Of a stretch of 64,000 bases of DNA, positions 17,046 to 25,320 are shown one piece after another. The notes beneath the pieces are model-generated. The model had not been told where the DNA came from and made no database searches. It was given only the letters and a program-made list of their open reading frames with translations. Position numbers and translations under genes: made by a program. The DNA is from an uncultured Dehalococcoidia bacterium (GTDB taxonomy: Bacteria; Chloroflexota; Dehalococcoidia; Lucifugimonadales; UBA3495), in the NCBI GenBank assembly GCA_951812625.1, contig CATOSP010000003.1, forward strand, positions 557,335 to 621,334, in the 5' to 3' direction. Within the stretch, counting starts at the first letter, position 1, and each line of letters begins with the position of its first letter.

Positions 17046-17381
17046 CTAGGCGTACTCTATTAGGCGAGTGCCGCCAACCACGTGCAGGTGGCCGTGGCTC
17101 TGGCTCTGCATACCGTCACGGCCGAAGTTGGACAGCACCCGGAACCCGTTGGGACAGAAGTCGCAACCCATCTGGACTGCCACGTCGCCGAGACGGTTCA
17201 GGATGGGGCTGGACCACAACTGGACCTGGCTCAGGTGCTCCTTGGGCATCACCAGAAGCATTACCGGCACCCAAGTCAGTCGGTTAACTATAACTACGAT
17301 GTCGTCGTCGATATACCGGAACCTCGCCGGTTCCTGGTAGGCGACGATTTTGCAGAAGATGCAGTCGGCATGTGCAGTCAA
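17046..17381 (-). CDS. HIT-family nucleotide hydrolase/transferase
   Basis: 111 residues. CIFCKIV at the N-terminus and the histidine triad SHGHLHVVGG near the C-terminus identify a HIT protein. Members hydrolyse nucleoside-phosphoramidates or dinucleotides (Hint/HinT-like). Length fits the Hint branch. GRDGMQSQSHGHLH matches the usual Gxxx(A/S)QxVxHxHxH layout with the central triad intact. Confidence 0.9.
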   Translation of the reverse strand: MTAHADCIFCKIVAYQEPARFRYIDDDIVVIVNRLTWVPVMLLVMPKEHLSQVQLWSSPILNRLGDVAVQMGCDFCPNGFRVLSNFGRDGMQSQSHGHLHVVGGTRLIEYA

Positions 17382-17603
17382 AGGGGTAGTGCCTCGTTTG
17401 GAAGATGTGGGCAGGATATTCTGGCAGACCGGCTTGGTAGTGCCAGATTCCGCCGTCCCGACCGCCTTGTGAATATAATGGGCAGTTATAGGGTTGTCAA
17501 TTTTCAGGGAGTGAATGTCCTAAGGATACGCGGAGGTATGGGAGGGCGGTTCGCTCTTCGGCAAATTAGTCGAGCTATGGTATGATTCTGGGCGGAGGTT
17601 GTC

Positions 17604-18095
17604 ATGTTCCGGTTAGCTGTTTTGACGGTGAGTACGTCGGGCGCTCAGGGGCAGAGAGAGGACACCAGCGGGCAGGCCATTCAGGAAGTGCTTGCTGCCC
17701 CGGAGTACGAGGTTGCTCGTTATGAGGTTGTTCCCGACGACCGTGACACAATCGCCGCCAAGTTGGCTGAGTGGGCCGACGCGCCCGACGTTGACTTGAT
17801 CGTTTCCACCGGCGGCACTGGTCTTGGACGCTACGACGTTACCCCGGAAGCCTGCCTTTCCATCATCGACAAAGAGGTTCCCGGCCTTGCCGAGACCATG
17901 CGGGCGGAGACGCTGAAGTTTACCCCGATGGCCATGTTAAGCCGGTCTGTAGCCGGGATCAGAGGCAGCACTTTGATCATCACTCTTCCTGGGAGTCCCA
18001 AGGGGGTCCGTGAGTGCCTGGAGGTGGTGACTCCCGTTCTCGGCCATGCCCTGGAGTTGCTGAAGGCCGAGGCTGTGAACGAACACCCACGCTAG
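17604..18095 (+). CDS. MogA/MoaB-type molybdopterin adenylyltransferase
   Basis: 163 residues of MoCF-biosynthesis fold. Seen: LTVSTSGAQGQREDTSG, VSTGGTGLGRYDVTPEA and LPGSPKGVRE, the substrate-binding loops of MogA/MoaB, which adenylate molybdopterin before metal insertion. GGAGG lies 5 nt before the ATG. It is separated from the Mo/W island by about 8 kb and is followed 11 bp later by a small unrecognised gene. Confidence 0.9.
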   Translation: MFRLAVLTVSTSGAQGQREDTSGQAIQEVLAAPEYEVARYEVVPDDRDTIAAKLAEWADAPDVDLIVSTGGTGLGRYDVTPEACLSIIDKEVPGLAETMRAETLKFTPMAMLSRSVAGIRGSTLIITLPGSPKGVRECLEVVTPVLGHALELLKAEAVNEHPR

Positions 18096-18106
18096 GGACT
18101 GAGCCA

Positions 18107-18454
18107 ATGAGCACTAATCCGTCAGCCGAGAACACCGTCTATTGGCCCAGGGTAAAGGAGCTTTTGGATGGGGTGATGGACCGCTGGAAGGAGCGCTGGG
18201 GCAGGGAGCCTCTACCCGGTATCCACCAGTACTACTGGGACTCGCCCCAGGACCTTGCGGAGAGTGTCCTGTCGGGAGTCAGGGCCATCGAACCGGGCGT
18301 GCCGGGCAGGGAAACGCAGTTGGTGCGGTCCCTGGCCCGCTCCGTGCTGACCTTTGGCCGGATGCCCCTGCACGGTCCCTTCCTGTCCCGTGACGAGGTT
18401 AACGAGATCGCGTCCTGGATCGATGCAGGTATGCCGGAGGTCCCGCCGGATTAG
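18107..18454 (+). CDS. Small hypothetical protein, downstream of mogA-like gene
   Basis: 115 residues, not recognised. It is mostly helical by composition, with Trp-rich start (YWPRVKEL, MDRWKERW) and an ending IASWIDAGMPEVPPD that resembles the tail of some cytochrome-associated proteins; no CxxCH is present. The ATG at 18107 follows the mogA-like stop by 11 bp, so the two are likely co-transcribed and end at the palindrome at 18472. Confidence 0.6.
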   Translation: MSTNPSAENTVYWPRVKELLDGVMDRWKERWGREPLPGIHQYYWDSPQDLAESVLSGVRAIEPGVPGRETQLVRSLARSVLTFGRMPLHGPFLSRDEVNEIASWIDAGMPEVPPD

Positions 18455-18471
18455 TCGGAAGAGAGACCTGA

Positions 18472-18517
18472 GAAACCACAATCGCCGGAGCTTCGAAGCT
18501 CCGGCGATTGTGGTTTC
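18472..18517. terminator. 46-bp perfect palindrome, bidirectional terminator between convergent genes
   Basis: A perfect 46-bp inverted repeat centred on TTCGAA, flanked by GAAACC on the left and GGTTTC on the right. It lies between two convergent genes (stops at 18454 plus and 18541 minus), so it can form a strong hairpin in both transcripts. Confidence 0.75.
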
Positions 18518-18540
18518 CGGGGTTGTGCCAAGGGCGTGGA

Positions 18541-19542
18541 TTAGACTAGAATCGGCTCCGCGGACTTGGCGTAGACCTGGACTCGTCCCCGGGTGTGGTC
18601 GAGGATGGCTACACGTCCCTGGGAGTCGACCTTGACCGCGCAGGGGTGGGCCAATTCCTTTTCGTAGGTCGGATTGGCGGCCAATGCCAGGGCCCGCTGG
18701 CGGATCATGTCCGGGTTGGAGAGCAGCTTGTCCCGGCCCCACTGGGACAGGACGTGGTCTCCCTTCAACTCGGTGATGAAGCGTCCCTCGGGGCTGAGGA
18801 CCTGGACGCGGTTGTTCAACCAGTCGGCCACGTATATGTCGCCTTCTGCGTCAACGGCGACGCCGTTAGGTCGGTTGAACTGGCCTACGGCAGAGCCGGA
18901 CTGGCCAAATGTGGCCCGCCATTCGCCGTCGGCGGTAAACTCCTGGATCCGGTCGTTGCGCCAGTCTGCGACATAGACGTTGCCGTCCTTGTCCAGACCG
19001 ATGCCCCAGGGCATGTTCAACTCGCCTTTGCCGGAGCCGAAGCTACCGAACTGGCCGATGTACGACCCGTCCAGACTGAACTTCTGCACTCGGTGGTTGC
19101 GGCTGTCGGTGATGAAGATGGTGTCACCGTCGATGGCCAGGCCCGACGGGCGGTCGAGTTCCCCGTTACCGGAGCCCGCCCTGCCCCAACTGCGCACGAA
19201 CTCTCCGTCGCCGGTGTATATGGAGATGCGGTTGAGCCATTCGTCGGCCAGATAGACGTTGCCCCGGCTATCGAGGGCCAGGGCGGTGGGCCACATGAAT
19301 TGACCGGGGCCCTCGCCGTAGGAACCGAACTCGGAGATGTATTCCTCGTCCATGGAGACCACGCTGATGCGGATCCCGTCGGGACGGTTCTCGTAGGAGC
19401 GGTTGGCGATGTAGATGATATCGTCTTCGCCTATGGCCATGTCCACAGGGTTTCTGAACCCGGTCCCCGCAAACTCGTTGCGGCCGATGGAGTGGCTGTA
19501 GGCGAATGTCCGGTCGGTAAGACCGAAGAAATGAGTGCTCAT
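18541..19542 (-). CDS. NHL-repeat beta-propeller protein (module A)
   Basis: 333 residues made almost entirely of NHL repeats of about 45 residues (for example VYLADEWLNRISIY, IFITDSRNHRVQKF, VYVADWRNDRIQEF, IYVADWLNNRVQVL), predicting a six-bladed propeller. Such propellers bind proteins, RNA or ligands. It begins RTFAYSHSIGR, matching RTFDYSHAVGR in the paralogue at 48002. No signal peptide is seen. GAGGTAAG lies before the ATG. It is the last gene of a DUF1800-DUF1501-NHL operon and ends at the palindrome at 18472. Confidence 0.88.
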   Translation of the reverse strand: MSTHFFGLTDRTFAYSHSIGRNEFAGTGFRNPVDMAIGEDDIIYIANRSYENRPDGIRISVVSMDEEYISEFGSYGEGPGQFMWPTALALDSRGNVYLADEWLNRISIYTGDGEFVRSWGRAGSGNGELDRPSGLAIDGDTIFITDSRNHRVQKFSLDGSYIGQFGSFGSGKGELNMPWGIGLDKDGNVYVADWRNDRIQEFTADGEWRATFGQSGSAVGQFNRPNGVAVDAEGDIYVADWLNNRVQVLSPEGRFITELKGDHVLSQWGRDKLLSNPDMIRQRALALAANPTYEKELAHPCAVKVDSQGRVAILDHTRGRVQVYAKSAEPILV

Positions 19543-19649
19543 AAATCTTACCTCGCTGGCATTCCTCTACAGGGATGCTCCCAAACCGTGCTTTGGCGCT
19601 ATAGGAGCATTCCCCTAGTTGTTTATAGAATGGCGGGACGGATGTTGGC

Positions 19650-20786
19650 CTACAGGAATCCGGCCTTCTCGAATTTGCCGCCCACGATGGGGGCCGCTTC
19701 CAGTCCAAGCCAGTCTTCCAAGATGTCAGTATAGACGGAGCGGAAGTCTAAGTTGAACTTCAAGTTGCCGCCCTCTTCCTGCTGACCGGGCTCCAAGGAC
19801 GGGTACTCGCCGTAGACGCCGCCCTTGACGTGCTCACCGACAGCGAAGGCAACGCCGCCCGCGCCGTGGTCGGTGCCGGAGCCGTTATCGGCGATGCGGC
19901 GGCCGAACTCGGTAAACAGGAACAGGGTCACGTTGTCGCTGGCGTCGTGGCTGCGCAGGTCGGCGAAGAAGTTCTCAACCGTGTTCGACACATCGGTCCA
20001 GAGACCGGCATGGAGCGCGGCCTGGTTGGCGTGAGTGTCGAAGCCGTTGTACGGGGAGGTGGTGTACAGGATGCGGGTGCCGAAGCCTGCCAAGTGAGTC
20101 TGGGCGATGTTCTTCATGTACTGGCCGACGACGGTGTTGGAGTATTCAACGTCGGAGCTGTACATCTGGGGGGCGGTGGCCAAGATGTCTGCGCCTTTCA
20201 GGGCGTCGGTGCCGGTCTGCTTGATGTAGTCCATGACAGCGCCCCTGCCGATGGCGGGGGAGTACATGCGACCGAATACATCCAGGGCTTCAGTACGCTG
20301 GTCTTCGCCATCAATCCCGGTCAGGAGACCGTAGGTCTCAAGGTCGCCCACGGAAGCAACAGGAACTCCGTCCTTGGCCAGAGCGCGGGGAAGGCCTCGG
20401 CCGAAGTTCACGCCCATGAGGACGTTCTCACCGGTGGGGTCCATTTCCTTGATGGCCCGGCCCAGCCAGCCCTCGGTACCCTGGGTATCCGGCTCGCAGG
20501 TGTGCCAGATGTCCATTGAGCGGAAGTGGGAGTAGCTGGCATTTGGATATCCGATGCCCAGGAAGATGGCCAGCTTGCCCTCGTCCCAGAACTTCTTGAG
20601 GGGGGCCATCGTCGGGTGGAAGCCGAGGTCGTCGGTGACAGGGATGATCTGGTCCTCGGGAATGGACAGGCTGGGGCGATAGTCCCGGTACAACCCGTTG
20701 CTCCGGGGGATCACGGTGTTCAAGCCGTCGTTTCCACCGGAGAGGGAAAGAACCGCAAAGACGGAGTCTTTACTGGTGGAGACCAT
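19650..20786 (-). CDS. DUF1501 protein (module A)
   Basis: 378 residues. Recognised as DUF1501 (sulfatase/alkaline-phosphatase-like fold) by LSLSGGNDGLNTVIP at the start, YSHFRSMDIWHTCEP, FDTHANQAALH and FTEFGRRIADNGSGTDHGAGG. Function is undescribed; DUF1501 genes regularly accompany DUF1800 genes. The ATG at 20786 is chosen because AGGAGG sits about 8 nt upstream. Many DUF1501 proteins carry a Tat signal; this one starts directly with the conserved core and has none. Middle gene of module A, closely similar in layout to 46779-47909. Confidence 0.9.
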   Translation of the reverse strand: MVSTSKDSVFAVLSLSGGNDGLNTVIPRSNGLYRDYRPSLSIPEDQIIPVTDDLGFHPTMAPLKKFWDEGKLAIFLGIGYPNASYSHFRSMDIWHTCEPDTQGTEGWLGRAIKEMDPTGENVLMGVNFGRGLPRALAKDGVPVASVGDLETYGLLTGIDGEDQRTEALDVFGRMYSPAIGRGAVMDYIKQTGTDALKGADILATAPQMYSSDVEYSNTVVGQYMKNIAQTHLAGFGTRILYTTSPYNGFDTHANQAALHAGLWTDVSNTVENFFADLRSHDASDNVTLFLFTEFGRRIADNGSGTDHGAGGVAFAVGEHVKGGVYGEYPSLEPGQQEEGGNLKFNLDFRSVYTDILEDWLGLEAAPIVGGKFEKAGFL

Positions 20787-20879
20787 TTTTGATTCCTCCT
20801 GTATTTCTTTGTCAGCAATCGGTGGCCAGCGGCCGCTGTTCAGGTCACCGGCCACTGGCGGATTGGCTCCCGTTGCGGG

Positions 20880-22304
20880 TTACTCGAACTGGAACTCGGC
20901 GGTAGAAGCGATCATCTGGAACATTTCGCCGGTGCGGCGTGCGAAGTCGGCCTGCTCAGCCTCGGTGCTGTGCAGCAGTGCGCCTCCCTTGCTGACATGG
21001 TCGATCAACTCTTCGCGGGTGGCGTCGTCAAGGGTGATGGGACCGATGAGGTCCAGGCAACCGTCGACGAATCCCTCGGGGTTCTGGGCCCCGTCGCGGG
21101 CCATGAGGCGGACGACCATGGAGCGGACGCCAGGGGTGTCGGTGTTGCCCAGCCATTCGGAGGCGAAGTTAATCCGCTCGACGAGAGTGCCGCTGTCAAT
21201 CCACTCGCGGCCGGTGTGCCAGCCCTCGACGGTGGGGGGATTCATGAGATCCATGCCCATGTACTTGGGTTCCTGGGAAAGCTCGAACAGGCCAGGCTTT
21301 ATCTCCTGGTGTTCCTGAACCATGCGTAGGGTGCCGACGACAACTTCCGCCGGGCTCTTGACCTTGGCGTAGCGGACGTCCTCGGACTTGAAGGAATCGG
21401 AGTTGAACAAGACCCGGAGCATGGCGGTGATGTTGTATCCGGAATCGAAGTATGCTTTCTCCAAGGCATTAACCAACTCCACATCACGCGGCGGTGTCAA
21501 CCGCCATGCGGGGACCTGCGGCTCATCGGCCAAGAAGAAGTTGCACATGTGGCGGGCGATGAAGCGGGCGGTGGCCGACTGCTTGCAGATGATGTCGAGG
21601 ATGTCGTCACCGCTCCAGGGGCCGGTCTCGCCCAGGAAGGTCTTGTCGCTTTCGTCATGGTCTGCGGGGTCGAAGCGGAACTCCCACGGGCTGCGGCCGT
21701 AGGGGAATGGGGGATGGGCCGGGGCGATGTTCCAGCCGGTGAAGGCGCGAGCGCAGGCTTTCACATCGTCCTCGGAGTAGTTGAACTCCTCGTCCTTACC
21801 AACTCCCATCGAGAAGAGCTCCAGGAGCTCCCGCCCGTAGTTCTCGTTGAGGGCAACTTTGTGGCTCTCGGAATTGTCCAGGTAGTAGATCATTCCGGGG
21901 CTGGTGGATAGCCGGTAGAGCAGGTCCCGGAAGTTGCCCATGCCATGATCGCGGAACATCTCAATCATGGCTCCCATTTCGAAGCCACTATCGATCTTGC
22001 TGTGTCCGGCGCAGAAGATCATATGCCACAAGAGGGCCATCTTCTCCTGGAGCTGGCGTGGGGTGTTGATCATCTGGTAGACCCAAGACTGCACGTTGTT
22101 CTCGATGGCGGCAGCCTGGTAGTAGGACGGTTGCAGGCGGAACACCAGGTCTTGCTCAATCTCGGGTTGGTCATTGGGGTTCAACAGTTCCTCAACCGTC
22201 GCGTCGTAGCCTTGGGCTACTCTGGCTTCGATCTCGTCGCGGCTCGCGCCGAATGCTGCGCGCCGCATTAAGTGGGCCATTAGTGCGACATCTTGGTCAG
22301 CCAT
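20880..22304 (-). CDS. DUF1800 protein (module A)
   Basis: 474 residues. DUF1800 signature features: HLMRRAAFGASRDEIEA at the N-terminus, the NENYGRELLELFSMGVG core, FTGWN, and the C-terminal AEWLGNTD region after GMDLMNPPTVEGWHTG. Function unknown. The ATG at 22304 has GGAGGAG 7 nt upstream; reading further upstream gives no conserved sequence. First gene of module A, with its own promoter at 22455-22483. No signal peptide. Paralogue at 45288. Confidence 0.9.
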   Translation of the reverse strand: MADQDVALMAHLMRRAAFGASRDEIEARVAQGYDATVEELLNPNDQPEIEQDLVFRLQPSYYQAAAIENNVQSWVYQMINTPRQLQEKMALLWHMIFCAGHSKIDSGFEMGAMIEMFRDHGMGNFRDLLYRLSTSPGMIYYLDNSESHKVALNENYGRELLELFSMGVGKDEEFNYSEDDVKACARAFTGWNIAPAHPPFPYGRSPWEFRFDPADHDESDKTFLGETGPWSGDDILDIICKQSATARFIARHMCNFFLADEPQVPAWRLTPPRDVELVNALEKAYFDSGYNITAMLRVLFNSDSFKSEDVRYAKVKSPAEVVVGTLRMVQEHQEIKPGLFELSQEPKYMGMDLMNPPTVEGWHTGREWIDSGTLVERINFASEWLGNTDTPGVRSMVVRLMARDGAQNPEGFVDGCLDLIGPITLDDATREELIDHVSKGGALLHSTEAEQADFARRTGEMFQMIASTAEFQFE

Positions 22305-22429
22305 CTTCTCCTCCTCGTCTCCAGATTTACTGTTCAGGCGGTGGGGATTCCGGTTTTCATATGTTACGACAAAACAAGCGTCAGTTTCCCATGGATTTGC
22401 AACTCCACAGCTTCCGACGCCGTTTCTTC

Positions 22430-22443
22430 GTAACAACTGTTAC
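22430..22443. promoter_or_regulatory. Candidate operator just downstream of the module A promoter
   Basis: Inverted repeat GTAACA-AC-TGTTAC (6-bp arms, 2-bp gap). It starts about 5 nt past the predicted transcription start of the DUF1800 gene, a classic repressor position. Confidence 0.45.
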
Positions 22444-22454
22444 AAGATGGTAAG

Positions 22455-22483
22455 ATGATAGCCGCCGAGCCTGAGAGTGTCAA
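22455..22483 (-). promoter_or_regulatory. Sigma70-type promoter of the DUF1800-DUF1501-NHL operon (module A)
   Basis: On the minus strand, -35 TTGACA (22483-22478), exact 17-nt spacer, -10 TATCAT (22460-22455). This is 11 of 12 consensus bases. The leader to the ATG at 22304 is about 140 nt. Confidence 0.7.
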
Positions 22484-22508
22484 CAGAAATGGGACATATG
22501 GCGTCGGT

Positions 22509-22524
22509 TTGTGCATATGCACAA
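22509..22524. promoter_or_regulatory. 16-bp perfect palindrome upstream of the cupin gene
   Basis: TTGTGCATATGCACAA, perfect dyad symmetry, between the divergent module A operon and the cupin gene at 22597. Possible regulator-binding site; no factor is identified. Confidence 0.4.
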
Positions 22525-22596
22525 GCCTCGCAAAATTATGCTATTCCAGGGTTATCCAGACCATGAATGGTCAGGCAGAGATGGAGGTATGGAGCA

Positions 22597-22929
22597 ATGG
22601 GGATTTATCGTATGTACACTGGAGACGACAACGAGACTCACATTGAGGAACTGCCCCTGTCTGCGCACTCTGAGTTAGGCGAGTTGCAGACCGTGAAGGG
22701 AATGCAGGTGCAACAGAACCCCGGAGGGCGTTTTCTGGACTTTCACCCGGCACCCAACCGCAGGTGGATGGTCACGCTGTCAGGAGACCTGGAAATTGGT
22801 CTGGGGGACGGCACGGTCCATCGCTTCGGTCCCGGAGACGTGCGCCTGATCGAGGACGTGACCGGTCATGGGCACACCACCCGCTACGTGACGGACCATA
22901 CTTCGATGCTGTTGCCGCTGCCAGAGTAA
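22597..22929 (+). CDS. Small cupin-like protein
   Basis: 110 residues. Cupin-type beta pattern with RFLDFHPAPNRRWMVTLSGDLEIGLGDG and FGPGDVRLIEDVTGHGHTT. Only late histidines (GHGHTT) resemble a metal site; motif 1 is degenerate. The ATG at 22597 is preceded by TATGGAG. It is transcribed divergently from the DUF1800 operon, sharing a 292-bp regulatory gap with it. Confidence 0.75.
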   Translation: MGIYRMYTGDDNETHIEELPLSAHSELGELQTVKGMQVQQNPGGRFLDFHPAPNRRWMVTLSGDLEIGLGDGTVHRFGPGDVRLIEDVTGHGHTTRYVTDHTSMLLPLPE

Positions 22930-23056
22930 GGGATGCAGTGGTCGACACTGTTGCCCTTACTGAAAGGGTGCAATTGAGCTTTGGGGGGTGTCCAAGTCGT
23001 TCTAGCCTTTCGACGCTCGCTTGAGACCATTCGTGGAGCAAGATGGAGGCCGGGGG

Positions 23057-23884
23057 ATGCAGATCAGCCCGCATATTTACAGCACCCACATCATTGAAGA
23101 CCAGCGCACCTTCGGGGCGATGCACCCCGGCGGGACGCAGATTTACTTCGTCGGCGACCCCAACGACCACATGGTCATGGTCGACACCGGGGAGCCCTAC
23201 CGGGCCTGGACCCGGCAGATCATGGACTACTACGAGGAATTGGGAAGGCCGCGCATCTCCTCGATCCTCATAACCCACGGCCACGGCGACCACATCGGCG
23301 GGCTGGACCGGCTCCAGGACGTCCTGTCCTGCCCGGTGCGCTGTCATCCCAAGCTGGAACCGGCCTTGACCCACCGCCTCGGCGAGGGCTGCGTCGTGCC
23401 TTTGAGATCGCGGGAGGTGGTCCAGACCGGCGGAGGAATGGGACTGCGCGCCCTGTTCACCCCCGGCCACGAGGACGACCACGTCTGCTACTTCATGCGC
23501 GGGGAGAAGACGCTGTTCAGCGGTGATACGATCCTGGGCAATTCCTCATCCAGCGTCCGCAACCTCAAGCAGTACATGGCGTCCCTGGAGTTGCTGGCGA
23601 AGCAATGTCCGGACATGATCTGCCCCGGCCACGGGGGCTTGGTCCACAACGGAACGGCGCGTATAGAGTGGTACATCAAACACCGGCAGGAGCGTGAAGG
23701 CCAGGTAGTTGCCGCGCTGGAAGCCGGAGCGAGGACGGTTGATGACATCGTCCGGCGAGTATACCCTGGCAACCTCCGGAAGAACCTGCGCAACGCTGCG
23801 GCTCGCAACACCCGCACCCACCTGGAGAAGCTGCGCGAAGAGGGTCGGGTCAGCGAAGACGCTGCTACTTTCCGATTGGAGTAA
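23057..23884 (+). CDS. Metallo-beta-lactamase-fold hydrolase (LACTB2-like)
   Basis: 275 residues. Zinc ligands are visible in THGHGDHIGG, then PGHEDDH, SGDT and CPGHGG. A C-terminal winged-helix-like tail (from about residue 205: HRQEREGQVVAALEAG, then a basic helix) matches LACTB2-type MBL proteins, some of which are RNases while others act on thioesters. The ATG at 23057 follows GGGGG; the reading frame continues upstream but without conserved residues. Confidence 0.87.
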   Translation: MQISPHIYSTHIIEDQRTFGAMHPGGTQIYFVGDPNDHMVMVDTGEPYRAWTRQIMDYYEELGRPRISSILITHGHGDHIGGLDRLQDVLSCPVRCHPKLEPALTHRLGEGCVVPLRSREVVQTGGGMGLRALFTPGHEDDHVCYFMRGEKTLFSGDTILGNSSSSVRNLKQYMASLELLAKQCPDMICPGHGGLVHNGTARIEWYIKHRQEREGQVVAALEAGARTVDDIVRRVYPGNLRKNLRNAAARNTRTHLEKLREEGRVSEDAATFRLE

Positions 23885-23981
23885 TGGACAGTGTTGAGAC
23901 CGGGACGCCGAAAGGCTGGGTGTCCCGTGTGGTAGAACGTATCACCGGGGTTCCTCTCTGAAGAAGGCCATGGCTCTCTGT

Positions 23982-25316
23982 CTATTGGGGCGGTTCCGGC
24001 GGAGGCAACGTTCCCTTTAGCTGGCGGATGATGCTGGCCAGGAACGCGCCAACTACCAGGGCTGCGACGGCCACAATTACCGGAAGTAGCCAAGGGTAAC
24101 GCTCGGTGATTGGTTTGGGTGGTGCCGGGGCCACGAAGAAGTCCAGATTCTCCGTGTGTGGCCCCAAAATGGCGGCGGGTAAGCCCTCGGTGACCAGGTA
24201 AGGGAAAATTTGCTCAAGGTCGTATGAGGGTGTGTCAGCGTCCTTGTTCCCGTAGTAGACGCGGTAGGACTTGGCAGGGTCTGCGGAGAAGACCAACTTC
24301 CGCACATAACCGATGGCCCGTGCTCCCTCCACAGGCAAGGGCGGGTTGTCCTCGTTGGCGATGGTGATCCGGTAGTACCTGTGCCGGGACTCTCCGAATC
24401 TTACTGAGAGATCATTGCTGGTGAACTTCGGGGTATCGTAGTCGTAAATGCTCTCATCCCACTGGACAGTCTGCCACATCCACATGTCGTCGTCTGTTTG
24501 GGGAAACCGGTCCACGCCATCCACTGTTACCCGGCGGTAGAAGTTGCGCTGGGGAATGTCCAGGTCGATGCTGTTGATGGGCAACCCTGAGCGGCCCGCA
24601 TCCAGGACCAACACGGTCTCTTTTCGCCGAGGGTCTTCCTCCTGCTCGGTGATTACCAGGGGAATGGTAGAGAGTTGAGGTTCCAGTTTGCGGGCGAAGA
24701 AGACCACCCCGCCTCGAATGTCCAGGGGTTCCAGACCGTCGTCGGTGATGCGTATCCGCAGGAACCGGGCGGTACTGTCGGGGTAGCTGACGCGGGTGTT
24801 GCTGGTAGAGAAACCCTGTTCCTTGACCGTGAAATCGAAGATGGTGATACCCGCCTTCAGCGTCCGCCAAGATTCCTCGTCGTCGCTGGCCTCGATCTCA
24901 ACCTGCCTCTGGAAGTTCCTTGAGACTGTATTGATCTCCAGTTCGTTGTGCAGGCTCCCCTCGGTCTGCAGGTCGAGGGTGAAGGTGGTGCGCTCTCCGG
25001 GGACATGTCCCAGGTCGCGCATCCTGGCCGCGACCGTTGCCCGACGCTGGTCGCCGGACTCCACCAACAGCTTGTAGGGGACTTCCAGGAGTTCCGGCTC
25101 CGAAGCAACCCGGATATCGTTCAGGCCTCTGGCTGCGTAGGCGTATATCTCCGGGTCCAACTCCACTTCCACCAGTGCTGGCAAGGTGAGGTCTGGAGGC
25201 AGCGTTACTGGCTTGTAGTACCGCCAGTCCTGCTCGATGGTGTTGGCCAAGACGGGCAACGCTGCCAGCAGCGCAGCAGCGAACGCCAGGACGACTATAG
25301 GCAGAAGCCGCATCAT
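23982..25316 (-). CDS. DUF3999 family protein with signal peptide and C-terminal membrane anchor
   Basis: 444 residues. A hydrophobic N-terminus (MMRLLPIVVLAFAAALLAAL then PVLA) is a signal peptide, and a single C-terminal helix (about 412-434) follows RYPWLLPV. The body is beta-rich with discoidin-like stretches (ARFLRIRITDDGL, YRITIAN). This matches DUF3999, found next to DUF2339 genes in many bacteria. The ATG at 25316 lies 4 bp after the DUF2339 stop; a TTG at 25337 would overlap that gene. Function unknown, probably an envelope complex with the upstream protein. Confidence 0.82.
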   Translation of the reverse strand: MMRLLPIVVLAFAAALLAALPVLANTIEQDWRYYKPVTLPPDLTLPALVEVELDPEIYAYAARGLNDIRVASEPELLEVPYKLLVESGDQRRATVAARMRDLGHVPGERTTFTLDLQTEGSLHNELEINTVSRNFQRQVEIEASDDEESWRTLKAGITIFDFTVKEQGFSTSNTRVSYPDSTARFLRIRITDDGLEPLDIRGGVVFFARKLEPQLSTIPLVITEQEEDPRRKETVLVLDAGRSGLPINSIDLDIPQRNFYRRVTVDGVDRFPQTDDDMWMWQTVQWDESIYDYDTPKFTSNDLSVRFGESRHRYYRITIANEDNPPLPVEGARAIGYVRKLVFSADPAKSYRVYYGNKDADTPSYDLEQIFPYLVTEGLPAAILGPHTENLDFFVAPAPPKPITERYPWLLPVIVAVAALVVGAFLASIIRQLKGTLPPPEPPQ

Positions 25317-25320
25317 TCCT

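Noticed and set aside
17578..17586. Extended -10 (TGG-TATGAT) just before the mogA-like gene
   Set aside because: The predicted transcript would start on the ribosome site itself, leaving no usable leader.
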